Positions 11,442 to 21,666 of a stretch of DNA of 64,000 nt are shown here, in pieces. The notes beneath the pieces are model-generated. The model made no database searches and had not been told where the DNA came from. It worked only from the letters and a program-made list of their open reading frames with translations. Where the stretch lies: the NCBI RefSeq assembly GCF_003369915.1, contig NC_046674.1, positions 23,191,657 through 23,255,656 of the forward strand, written 5' to 3'. Both the position numbers and the translations under genes were made by a program. Origin of the DNA: Drosophila miranda (lineage: Eukaryota; Arthropoda; Insecta; Diptera; Drosophilidae). Within the stretch, counting starts at the first letter, position 1. Each line of letters begins with the position of its first letter.

Positions 11442-13672
11442 TTAAACAAACATCTTCTCCAGCATTTTTCTAAGTTTTTCTTGGGCATAGCGTATCTTTT
11501 GATATAATTCTTTGGACACACCGTTCTCCACGATGGTCGAGAAGCGATATGTGCGGAAGTTCTTCTCGTGATCCATGTATGTAATGGCACTCATACGCGG
11601 ACAAAGAATGAGCTTCATGTGATCCGAAAAATTAAGCTGAAATCAGGAATAGTTTTGGTTAATTTCTATAAGTCGGGAGAGCATTTACTAAATTTGTGTA
11701 GCTACCTGTACGGAACCGTTGGTAAGATGCATGACCACAGCACACGTTGTGCGGAACCAGGAGTGCAAATGGGGCATACGCGATATCTGATCACTCTCAA
11801 TGTTCACATTATTGGCTCCAGCCTTCACGAGATGCTCGATCATGTAACGCTTGAAGTAGGAAAGCAGCTTCATCTTTTTATCAAGTGTCTTGCAGTAATC
11901 GGTCGTAGTCATGTAGCTCTCCTTTCCGTCCTTGTCTATGAAGTGGACGTTGATCTGGTTCGGAAGCAGAATCAATTTGGTTGTGTCGTTGAACATAACG
12001 CCAATGCCCTCATCACAGAGCTGATAACCGAAGCCGTATTTTTCACTGTAGTCGACCCATTTGGATATCCAGAAGAGCGGCTGTGCTGCAGGATCGGTAT
12101 TCTCATCCTCGAGATTGCCTTGCAGTATGCGCGGCTGTAAGCACGAGATGATTAATAATTATTTAACAGATACAATCACTGCAATGATTACAAACCTTGT
12201 TGTTGATCAGATTGGTGAGCTGCTGGTGCAAGCTCTCAATGTCGCTGCGGTAGTCTTCGTTGTGGCGGCACACCTGGGCCGAGGCAGTGATGGCGTCGTG
12301 CAAGTTGGTATTGAGGAATGTTGACTCCAGACGAGTATCATCCCTAATGCCGTTCATCTCCATCAGCGGCTTGCGATGAATGGAGTCTTCAATTGTGTCG
12401 TTGATGCCAATTCGCGGAGCCATAGTTAGGCAAGAGCTTGGCAAGAACGTTGGCACCTTCGAGCCCTTCAGGAAGTCGTAGTTCAGCAACTGGCCAATTG
12501 CTGGGCGGCTCTCAGGGTTCGGCTGGAGCATGGAGATCACCATATCAGCAGCAGGTTTTCTCAAGTAGCTTGGCACTCTGTACTCGCACTTCTTGATCTT
12601 TGAATAAGTGTCCTTCAGCGTTTTGGTCTCAAACGGGGGTTGGCCTACCAACAGAGTGTACATGACGCAGCCAATGGACCATATGTCCACTTCGAACGAA
12701 TGCCCCTTTTTGGTGAGAATTTCTGGGGCAATGTAGTTTGGGGTGCCGCACAGAGTCTTCTTGCGTTCGCCCTCATATTCGATGCGAGTGGCTAGGCCAA
12801 AGTCGCCAATCTTCACGTGCAGCATATCGTTCAAGAACAGGTTTCCTAGCTTCAAGTCGCGATGGATAATGCGGTTGTCGTGCAGATACCTGACGCCTTG
12901 GATGATCTGGTAAATGTAGTAGCGGCACTCGAACTCCGTGATGCTTTTCCGGCGCTTGTGCAGCTCCATCATCGACTGAGTGGCAAAAAGGCGGGATCCA
13001 TTAGTTCGGAAGAACGCATGCTATGCTGAATTTCCGGCGTACTTACCCGCTTCTTGCAAAGCTCCAGGACAATGTAAATGTTCTGGACATCCTCGAAATA
13101 GCTATGGAACTTCACTATGTTGGGATGATCATCAGCTTCTTTGATACGATTTTGCCGCCAAAAACATCGTCGGTCTCCACATCGATGATTTCGTAGCACT
13201 TGGCAAAGCCGCCCTGCACAAGCAATTGCAAAACATCTCATTATAGCCACAATTTTTTACTAAATAATTGTAAATTGAATGCGACGCGACAAAAAAAAAA
13301 GAATGTACGTTTGCATGCATGTATGTGGCTGGGCCGTCACTTCTTTGACAACTCTACCAGGCACACACACGCACGCGTTCACACATAAAACAGTGGAAGG
13401 GTGCCAAAGGAAACTGAGGCGAAAATAGATGTAAGCCGCATGCTTGTATGTGTTGGTTTGCATGCCCTTACATACATATGTGTATGCCCAGCGCTGTGAG
13501 GCTGCGCAGAGTTGTTAAAATGTGCATGAGGATTCCCTAGAACACAATGATCCACTTCTGGGGCAAGTCTTACCTTTCCAAAGAAGCGCATACGCTTATA
13601 CGTCCTGCGTTGATTGGAGTCGAAAAGACGATCCGGTATATCTGTGCTTTTATCCTCCGGTTTTGCGGCCAT
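11442..13672 (-). pseudogene. polo: polo copy P3, 58-bp deletion in exon 2
   Basis: Exons on the minus strand are 13574..13672, 13047..13213, 12196..12975, 11706..12134 and 11442..11636. Exon 2 is 167 nt, 58 nt short, because sequence between two copies of GAT/CAT near 13128 is missing. This removes the segment with [16 protein letters not shown] and shifts the frame, so the HRD, DFG and polo-box exons cannot be translated from the normal start. A second change (GCCGGC to GCCGCC) lies next to catalytic K54. Exons 3-5 are otherwise intact, with K137R and D554E. The last two exons alone could still be transcribed. Confidence 0.93.
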
Positions 13673-14063
13673 TTTGCTCTGATGTCCCTTTGCCTTGGCG
13701 TTCACTCGAAACACAAAAAACTTCCTCGCCTTCGCGTTGATGCAAAATCCGCTCTGTACACACCACGTCCAGTTAAATGCGTTCCCAAAGAAACAATTTA
13801 AGATTAATGCAAATGCCAAGACACAAATGATCACTCGCAGACTATGGCTATGCCCACCGACACCACTCACAATTCACAGTTCACGAAAAATAGCCACAAA
13901 GCGGAGAACGCGCCGAAACCGTTCGATTTAAATGCCAATGAAAATTAGTGGTGTGCGCTGTACATAAATCGAGCTATAATAAATTTTAGTAGATAAATTT
14001 TTATATACTTGTGAGACTGATAAGTCAACGCAACTACTTTTCTGAAATCAGAGCACTCTATTT
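13673..14063 (-). promoter_or_regulatory. P3 5' UTR and upstream region
   Basis: Same polo leader block. The end reads CTATTT directly before LTR TGTT, the form shared with P4, P5 and P6. Confidence 0.5.
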
Positions 14064-14589
14064 TGTTCAGTTGCAGAAATATGCTTAAGTAATAGTTATG
14101 CTTAATAATACCCGTCGGCATAACACAGTGGCACCGTGACACAGTGTTCTATTTAACATGTAATATAATACCTCACGACAACACACTGGCCACTGCAGTG
14201 AGTTCTGCTGACAATGCACTCTCTCCGCAGATGGCAAAGACAGCGGGGCAGTTGCTGACCATCAAAATATCGCAATTGCCCACCAGACACTAAAATTATC
14301 CATAATACACAAAACATATATTTTACAGACTCAGCACTTTTGTACCTTTTATCACCTATAAATAAGAATCAGTTTTATCAATAAAATCAGTATCAGAAAC
14401 AGTACCATAACTGACTGTCACTCATCTTCCATCGCAATTATCAGAGGCTGTCGCCGTGTCTTCAGACCCTCCCTTGCGCACCGTAGGATACCCACTCCGC
14501 AGTCCAACTGGTTCAAGTTCTAGTTGCGACGACCAAACTGTAGACGGTTTATGTACCGTATGCAACCCAGCTTCCTATACACATTAACA
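14064..14589 (+). repeat. BEL 5' LTR of B3 (reference LTR, TGTT...AACA)
   Basis: 526 bp with perfect 4-bp terminal inverted repeats TGTT and AACA. It carries a CTATAAATA box and AATAAA. The CA tract near the 3' end is the shortest of all copies. Confidence 0.85.
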
Positions 14590-15017
14590 TTTGGTGACCC
14601 CGACCTTGGTCATCCTTTCAAACTGTCAGACAAGCTACAATGAAAGGATTCGATCTGGACATCAGATTGAAGCAGTCAACAGGACATCTTCAATAAAAAT
14701 TTGGCATCAGGCCATACACTTACGGTAGCATCTCCTACCAATAAGTATCACTTTGGCAAATCTGACATATTCAGGTTATCAGCCAACAGAAAAACAGCTA
14801 TAGAATTCGATTACCACCAAGGTAATCAATTTTTGTTGTTCCGTGCGTTCCATAGATTGGAAACAGCACAAATCCCTCCATCCAACACATCACCTGTACT
14901 ATTACCTTTCTGACCGACAACGGTTGCGATTCGGAGCGTATCCAGCTGCAAAGCAAATAAAACACTCCCAACGGGTCAGAAGTAATAAGTACAAACAGAT
15001 AGAATGGATACACATAT

Positions 15018-15887
15018 AAAAGAAGTAAATGTATGTATTTATTGTATATGCAAATAAATCAACACATTTCCGTTTGAAATGATTGAAAAGGGAAATCGAA
15101 ATTTATCGATTCCCGCTGATGCTGCCCGAGTGACGTTCCTGTCTGTGCAATTTTGTTGTGATTTTCTATGCTGCCGAAACCTTAAAAAATTTGTTTAATG
15201 CCATAACACAAAAGTACGAAGAGCTAGGCATAAGAGCTAATGCCCTGTATCTTCTGCATCTCCTCGGTGCTCAATATGGTGGGCTCTGTGCGCCCAGGAG
15301 TGCTTTCGGTCATGGCATTGGGATCGACAATGGACTGGCAGGACATCAGAGACTTGCGCTGCTTCAGGTACTTCATCCAGATACTGGGCTCCACCTTTGG
15401 CGCCAGCGAAGGGTTCTTTATGCTGAGATCGAAGCGTTCCTCCTTGACGAGCACCTGAATGGTCAGGTGGAAGTGATTGTTCTTTATGAAGAGATTGTGG
15501 GGGTTCTTCGGCTCCTGGTCCATCTGTTTGTCGCCCATTGCTGATTGAGGGCTGCAGTTTTCGTTGATCAACTGGCGATTGCACTCCTGCAGATCCGCTA
15601 TCAAGCCCTCCAGTTTCGTGTTCCTCTGACGCAGCTCCTGCGACTGAGAGTCGCTCTGCTCTTTCATCGCCTGGTAGTGCAGCCACATCTGCTCTTTCGA
15701 GCGGGGCTTGTAGCTCCCCATCAGACCAGCGATAAAGTAGTGATCCAGGAGCTGAGCAGCCTTGACCAGGGCAAAAAACCCCAGGAACAACCACAGGAAT
15801 GCCCGCACATACCCTGCCAAACTGTTGTCGTCTGTTGGTTCGCTGTCAATCGTTAAGTTTTCCATTGCTGAAAATTTCTGATGTGAT
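15018..15887 (-). other. Foreign insert replacing gag in B3
   Basis: Sequence found only once in the window. Its edges are close to those expected of a transcript: 22 bp upstream of the enclosed ATG at one end, and about 20 bp past an AATAAA (plus-strand TTTATT 15038-15043) at the other. There is no poly(A) tract at the 3' edge and no target-site duplication. The junctions have little or no homology to gag (CACATAT and TAAATTGGG are BEL sequence). Confidence 0.8.
15224..15865 (-). CDS. Unrecognised 213-aa single-pass membrane, coiled-coil protein
   Basis: Intact intronless frame of 213 codons starting MENLTIDSEP and ending KIQGISSYA. I do not recognise the family. Visible features: an acidic N-terminus, one hydrophobic segment at about residues 22-41 (AFLWLFLGFFALVKAAQLL), a charged and glutamine-rich stretch at about 57-100 with heptad-like spacing (likely coiled coil), then a polar C-terminal half with a possible beta-rich region (NNHFHLTIQVLVKEERFDL). 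No signal-peptide cleavage pattern, so a membrane-anchored topology is more likely than secretion. The codons look like an ordinary host gene, unlike A-rich BEL gag. It has its own poly(A) signal at 15038-15043 but almost no upstream DNA, so expression would need a promoter in BEL or beyond. It could be a relocated copy of a host gene present elsewhere. Confidence 0.75.
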   Translation of the reverse strand: MENLTIDSEPTDDNSLAGYVRAFLWLFLGFFALVKAAQLLDHYFIAGLMGSYKPRSKEQMWLHYQAMKEQSDSQSQELRQRNTKLEGLIADLQECNRQLINENCSPQSAMGDKQMDQEPKNPHNLFIKNNHFHLTIQVLVKEERFDLSIKNPSLAPKVEPSIWMKYLKQRKSLMSCQSIVDPNAMTESTPGRTEPTILSTEEMQKIQGISSYA

Positions 15888-18800
15888 TAAATTGGGTACA
15901 AAAACAAAAAATGTGCGTTAATTGTTTTAGAACAAATCACAAAACAAACGCATGCCCTGGTCGAAACTGCTTCAAGTGTGACAAGAAGCACAACACGATG
16001 CTACATTTGGAAACATCATCAGGCGCAGCTACAGAATCAAGAGGCCCGACGGTTGGTGCAGCAAGTAACAATAGTTACAATCTTTTGGCCACAGCAAAGG
16101 TGGCAGTAGAAGCCAACAACGGGCAGGTTGCTAATTTCAGAGCACTGCTAGATTCAGGATCACAGATAAACTTGATCTCTGAACGAATGGCATCAATGTT
16201 GTCACTCAAACTAAAAGACACAACATTACGGATCGAAGGAATTGGAGGTCAATCAAAGACCAGCAGAGCACGAGTAAATGTGCTCATGAAATCCCTTCAC
16301 AATGGTTTTACGCAAAGAATTGAAGCTTTCGTATTACCACAGATAATAGCTGATCAACCAGCTCAGGCACTCGATTCAGAGAGCTTAAACGTACCAAGCA
16401 AGATCTCACTGGCAGATCCAAACTTCCATAAGCCAGGCAAAATCGACATGCTAATCGGAGCCGAGCATTACTACTCGCTGCTGCTACCAGATCAACAGCA
16501 GCTAAGGACAGGAGGCCCGTTGCTACAAAACACGAAACTGGGATGGATTGTGGCAGGAAAAGTCAAATCTGCCAACAATTCCTTACCCATTTGTGCAACG
16601 GGAGTAAACGAGCTAATGGAAAGATTCTGGACTATGGACAATATAGAGACGGAAGACAAACCACGCACTCCAGTAGAAGCACGGTGCGAAGCTCATTTTA
16701 GAGAAAATCTTCAGACAGCTTCAGACGGCCGTTTTATTGTAAAGCTCCCATTTTCCGAACACCCTTCAGCCCTGGGGGAGTCGTTGGAAACCGCAACAAA
16801 AAGATTCCTAGCGTTGGAGCGGCGAAGCTCACCAGAAACTTGGAAGAGTTATGTGGACTTCATGGAAGAGTATGAAGGACTAGGACATATGAAGATGGTG
16901 CCAGCATCAAAAGTTCCCAAAAGGCACTACTTCATTCCACATCATTGTGTACTCAAACCTGAAAGCACCACCACAAAGCTTCGGGTAGTATTCGATGCCT
17001 CATGCAAATCAACAAGCGGGAAATCTTTGAACGACATTCTGCAGGCTGGACCCACCGTTCAGAGCGAACTTATGTCCATTCTGCTACGATTTCGAATTCA
17101 TAAGTACGTATTCACAGCGGACATAGAAAAGATGTACCGGCAAGTGTGGATGAACCCGGAGGATCAATTCCATCAGATGATAGTCTGGAGAAACAATCCA
17201 TCCGAAGAGATCAGGTACTATCGCCTGAAAACAGTAACATATGGGACAACAGCTGCTCCGTTCCTAGCAACGAAATGTCTGGATCATTTGGCAATACAAT
17301 ACAAAGACAGACTACCAGTAGGATCAACAACATTAAAAACCGATTTCTATGTTGACGACTGTCTAACTGGAGCAAACACGATTCCAGAGGCAATTCATGT
17401 TCGACAAGAACTAAATAAAATATTGCTACCGTCCGGATTCAAATTGCGCAAGTGGTGCTCCAACAATGAGCAACTTCTCCAAGGAATCCCCAAAGAGGAT
17501 ACTGTAACCGATGTAAAACTAGGAGAGACACTAGAGCACTACAGCGTGAAAACTCTGGGTCTCATCTGGATGCCGAAGAAGGATACATTGTGTGGACGAA
17601 CACAGAAAAGCCAGGCTACACGCATCACCAAACAGGTGGTATGTTCCGAACTGGCCCAAATCTTTGACCCACTAGGACTCTTTGCACCGGTGGTAGTAAA
17701 GGCAAAAATCTTCATGCAACAACTTTGGGAGCTCAAACTGGATTGGGATGACGAATTACCATTACAACACCAAACCGAATGGAAAGAATACCGGGACGAC
17801 TTACAAACATTGAACAAAATGCAAGTTCCCCGGCATATCTACGATGGTAAAACTCCAGTTACCCAAGAACTCCATACGTTTGTAGATGCATCAGAACGAG
17901 CATATGGCGCAGCTGTATATGTACGCGCTACATACAAAAACAACCAAGTGTCAGTAAGACTGCTCTCTTCGAAATCACGTGTGGCGCCGACAGCCAAACA
18001 ATCGCTACCACGGTTAGAACTTTGTGCTGCAGTCCTCGGTGCCGAGCTCAAAAACCGAGTCCGACAGGATCTGCACATGGACATTAACACGGTTTCAGGA
18101 TGGTGTTGGAGTGATTCCACCGTTGTGTTATCCTGGATAAACGCATCGTCATCAACATACCATACCTTTGTGGCAAATCGAATAGCCAAAATCCAGGCAT
18201 TAACAAACCAGTCACAATGGCGTCACGTGTCATCGGCCAACAACGCAGCCGATGTCCTGTCGAGAGGAATCGCAGCGAGCAGACTGGCAGATCACAATCT
18301 GTGGTTATATGGACCATTATTCCTGCACGGATCTCGAGACAACTGGACGAAGGCACCCAACATTGAACCCAGCAATCTTGAGAGAAAAGCTAAACATGTA
18401 AGCTTGCCACGCCCGCACTATAATCCTGCGAACCATACAACAAGTCGAGTTTACAGCAGAGTTAAAACAGTTCCAACGCTATAAGACTGTGGATAGAAAG
18501 CTCGATCATATCGTTATCTCCCTTCCTAGGAGACGATGAGCTCATCCGAGTTGGTGGTAGACTTGAAGAAGCTCTACTTCCATACAACGCAAAACACCCA
18601 GTTTTGCTGCCTTACAATGACCCAATCGTCAAAATGATCTTGCGGGAGCTACATGAGGAGAACATGCATTGTGGTGCTCAAGCATTAAGGGCAATCGCAA
18701 GACAACAATATTGGATTATCAATGACAAGACAATGGCTAGAAGCATCATCCACAGCTGTGTTAGATGCACCAAGGCTAGACCAAAGCTGATGCACCAGAT

Positions 18801-19829
18801 CATGGGCAATCTCCCAGCACAACGAGTCACACAAGCACGCCCGTTTCTTAATGCAGGCGTCGACTACTGTGGACCAATCTCGATCCACCATAAGATCCGA
18901 GGGAAAAGACCAGGGAAAAGGCATACATCGCCGTGTTCTGCTGCTTTTCCACAAAGGCAGTACACCTGGAGCTGGTAAGCGACCTGACCACAGATGCATT
19001 CTTGGCCGCCCTGCGTCGATTCTTAAGCAGACGTGGGAAGTGCCAAACTATTCATTGCGACAATGCAACGAACTTTGTGGGTGCAAACAACCAGCTTAAA
19101 GAATTAGAAGACTCTATATTCAGCTCAAAGGCAAGTGCTCTGATCACGAATCATTGCAACAAAAAACAAGTGGATTTTAAATGCATTCCTCCCAGGGCTC
19201 CATCGTTTGGTGGCCTCTGGGAAGCGGCGGTAAAATCAGAAAAAAAAGCTGTTGATAACAACCACCAACACAGCCTCATTGACATTTGAAGAACTAAACA
19301 CAGTGATAATCGAAATTGAAGCAATTCTCAATTCTCGACCCATCACTCCAATGTCAAATGATCCCACTGATACAACAGCGCTCACCCCAGGACACTTCTT
19401 GATTGGTGAACCATTGACAACGCCTCCTGACGTCAATACTGATCAACAAGGAAGAACATTGGTCAAGCGCTGGGAATTGGTATCGCGCCTAAAGCATTCA
19501 TTCTGGAAACAATGGTCTACAGAATACCTCAAAGAATTGCAAGCTCGGCATAAATGGAAGACCGCTTCACCAAACGTACATATCCTGGACAGGACAACCA
19601 CGTACGAGTGGTTGACGTTAAGACAGCATCTGGCGTATACAAGCGCCCTATCACTCGTCTAGCGCCGCTCTTTCCAGAAGATGTGGCAATCAAACGTTCC
19701 CACAACGTGATCAGTGACACCACGGAGATTGATGAGCCACCCACACAGCGAACAACAAAATTGTCACCTACATTAACATCAACAGATGGGCAACCTGACG
19801 TATACTGCGGGAAAAAACACTGTATTTAA
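15888..19829 (+). pseudogene. BEL zinc knuckles and pol (B3), broken
   Basis: Open from 15911 to 18484 without interruption: CX2CX4HX4C zinc knuckle (CVNCFRTNHKTNAC), aspartic protease motif LLDSGSQINLI, RT with YVDD, RNase H with TFVDASERAYG. The site that is TAA in B4 and B5 is TCA here. After the 142-bp deletion the frame is lost. The integrase zinc finger (18604 on), the two-base frameshift near 18915 and the C-terminal deletion near 19579 leave no functional integrase. Confidence 0.9.
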
Positions 19830-20168
19830 AGTCTTTTTTTTATATCCGATCTTTCTCTATACCTCCAAAAAAAAAATTACCACGATACTTACACCGGAAC
19901 TGCGATAAATTGTTTCAAGTTTCCTAATTCGTGCGTCAGCCGAAACAATAGAAATTTGGCAGACGGTACTCAGAAAACAGAAATATAATACATAAGACAT
20001 TCCTAGAATCAATTTGAGACGTAAAATCTTCCAATTTGAATAATTTGAGAAGCATTGTATTTATTACTACAGTGGTTCAAATTTTATTAGCTTAGGTAAA
20101 AATACAAAAGAAATGTTTACTCCCAAACCGCAGGGTTCTTATAGTTAACATCCATGTTTTGTTTGTTG

Positions 20169-21291
20169 CTATACCCGATACTCAAAATGAGTATTGGGGT
20201 ATATTAGATTTGTGGTAAAAGTGGATGTGTGTAACGTCCAGAAGGAATCGTTTCCGACCCCATAAAGTATATATATTCTGGATCAGCATCAATAGCCGAG
20301 TCGATTGAGCCCTGTCTGTCTGTCTGTCTGTCCGTCTGTCCGTCTGTCCGTCCGTCTGTCTGTCCGTCCCCTTCAGCGCCTAGTGCTCAAAGACTATAAG
20401 AGCTAGAGCAACGATGTTTTGGATCCAGACTTCTGTGATATGTCACTGCTACAAAAATATTTCAAAACTTCGCCCCACCCACTTCCGCCCCCACAAAGGA
20501 TGAAAATCTGTGGCATCCACAATTTTAAAGATATGAAAAAACCAAAAACGTAGAATTGTAGAGAATGACTATATCTTTAAGACTGCAGAATCTGAATTGG
20601 ATCGTATTATTATTATAGCCAGCATCAAGAAAACAATTTCATTTTTTCTCGCCCTGTCTCTCTCTAACACACACGTAGCATAGGCGGCTTTGCTTAGAGT
20701 AAAACATTAGCGCCTAGATCTCAGAGACTATAAAAGCTAGAGCAACCAAATTTGGTATCCACACTCCTAATATATCGGACCGAGACGAGTTTGTTTCAAA
20801 ATTTCGCCATACCCCCTTCCGCCCCCGCAAAGGACGAAAATCTGGGGATATTCAAAAATCTCAGAGACTATTAAGGCTAGAGTAACCAAATTTGTTATCC
20901 GCACTCCTGTTAGATCTTACTATAAAACGTGTATCTCAAAATTTCGCCTTACCCCCTTCCGCCCACACAAAGGACGAAAATCTGTTGCATCCACAATATT
21001 GCACATTCGAGAAAACTAAAAACGCAGAATCATAGATAATGACCATATCTATCAGATTGCTGAATCTGGATCAGATCGGATCATTTTTATACCCAAAAGG
21101 AACAAATCAATTTGCACTGGCTACGCAGCGCCCGACATCACGCTCAGACTGATTTTCTGTCTCTCTCGCACGCACTCTTTGTCGTGTCGTTCAATATTAG
21201 CGGCGTCTGCCGGAGGAGAGCCATACTGACTTAGTATCGGGTATAACCGTAGAGTTGCGGTGTCCGCAGCAACTCACAACGTTCCCCCTCG
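20169..21291 (+). mobile_element. DINE-1/INE-1 Helentron-like element, copy A
   Basis: 1,123 bp non-autonomous element. The 5' end reads TATACCCGATACTC with a small inverted repeat (GATACTC/GAGTAT). It has the family core TTTCCGACCCCATAAAGTAT and TAGCCGAGTCGATTGAGCC, then a GTCT/GTCC microsatellite (about 20317-20369). The 3' end has TAGTATCGGGTATA followed by a hairpin with stem GAGTTGC/GCAACTC and terminus CCCTCG. No coding capacity and no target-site duplication, as expected of the family. Confidence 0.88.
20317..20369 (+). repeat. GTCT/GTCC microsatellite inside DINE-1 copy A
   Basis: Tetranucleotide tract of mixed GTCT and GTCC units, the usual variable tract of DINE-1. Its length and unit order differ from copies B and C. 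Confidence 0.85.
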
Positions 21292-21666
21292 TTTTTTCTA
21301 CACAAATGTTCGAATTGTTGAAATGATGCGTGGGCGATCGAGGATTACTTGTAATTTCTAAAAGTATACATTTATTTTTATTTATTAATAATTTCTTTCG
21401 ATATTCGTGTACGAAAATATTTGAACAGATATAAACGTTAAACAGGGAACTAAAGTGGAATGCAAAACCAAACAACAAAAAAAAAACGTTAAACAGTAAA
21501 TACAAATTTGGACAGAAACTACGATTGTGGGAAAGAATTGGCGTGGGAACAGATGAATGGTTAGGTTGGGTTGGCTAAGGCGTTCGTGATTTAGCTTAAA
21601 CTAACATTTTGCCTTAGAATGATAGTCCGCTGGTAGGTTGTGGAGATGGTGAACATCATCCAACAA

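Larger units (their letters stand above)
14064..19829 (+). mobile_element. BEL/Pao element B3 carrying a foreign gene in place of gag
   Basis: Complete LTR and leader up to gag ATGGATACACATAT, then 870 bp of unrelated DNA (15018..15887) replacing about 1.35 kb of gag, then BEL sequence resumes at TAAATTGGGTACA just before the zinc knuckles. It shares the 142-bp deletion (near 18409) with B2 and has its own deletion of about 76 bp near 19579 in the integrase C-terminal region. No 3' LTR. Confidence 0.9.
19830..21666 (-). other. P4 3' UTR and flank, interrupted by DINE-1 copy A
   Basis: Junction zone as at P2, with the DINE-1 element inserted between TTTGTTG and TTTTTTCTAC. The insertion lies beyond polo's AATAAA cluster (about 21370-21386), so the P4 3' UTR itself is intact. 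Confidence 0.7.

Noticed and set aside
15237-15794. Second minus-strand frame of 185 codons overlapping the captured gene
   Set aside because: Starts inside the 213-codon frame in another phase, with proline- and glycine-rich composition typical of a shadow frame.
20317-20369. Independent satellite or CRISPR-like array
   Set aside because: The GTCC/GTCT tract is the internal microsatellite of DINE-1 and appears in each full copy.
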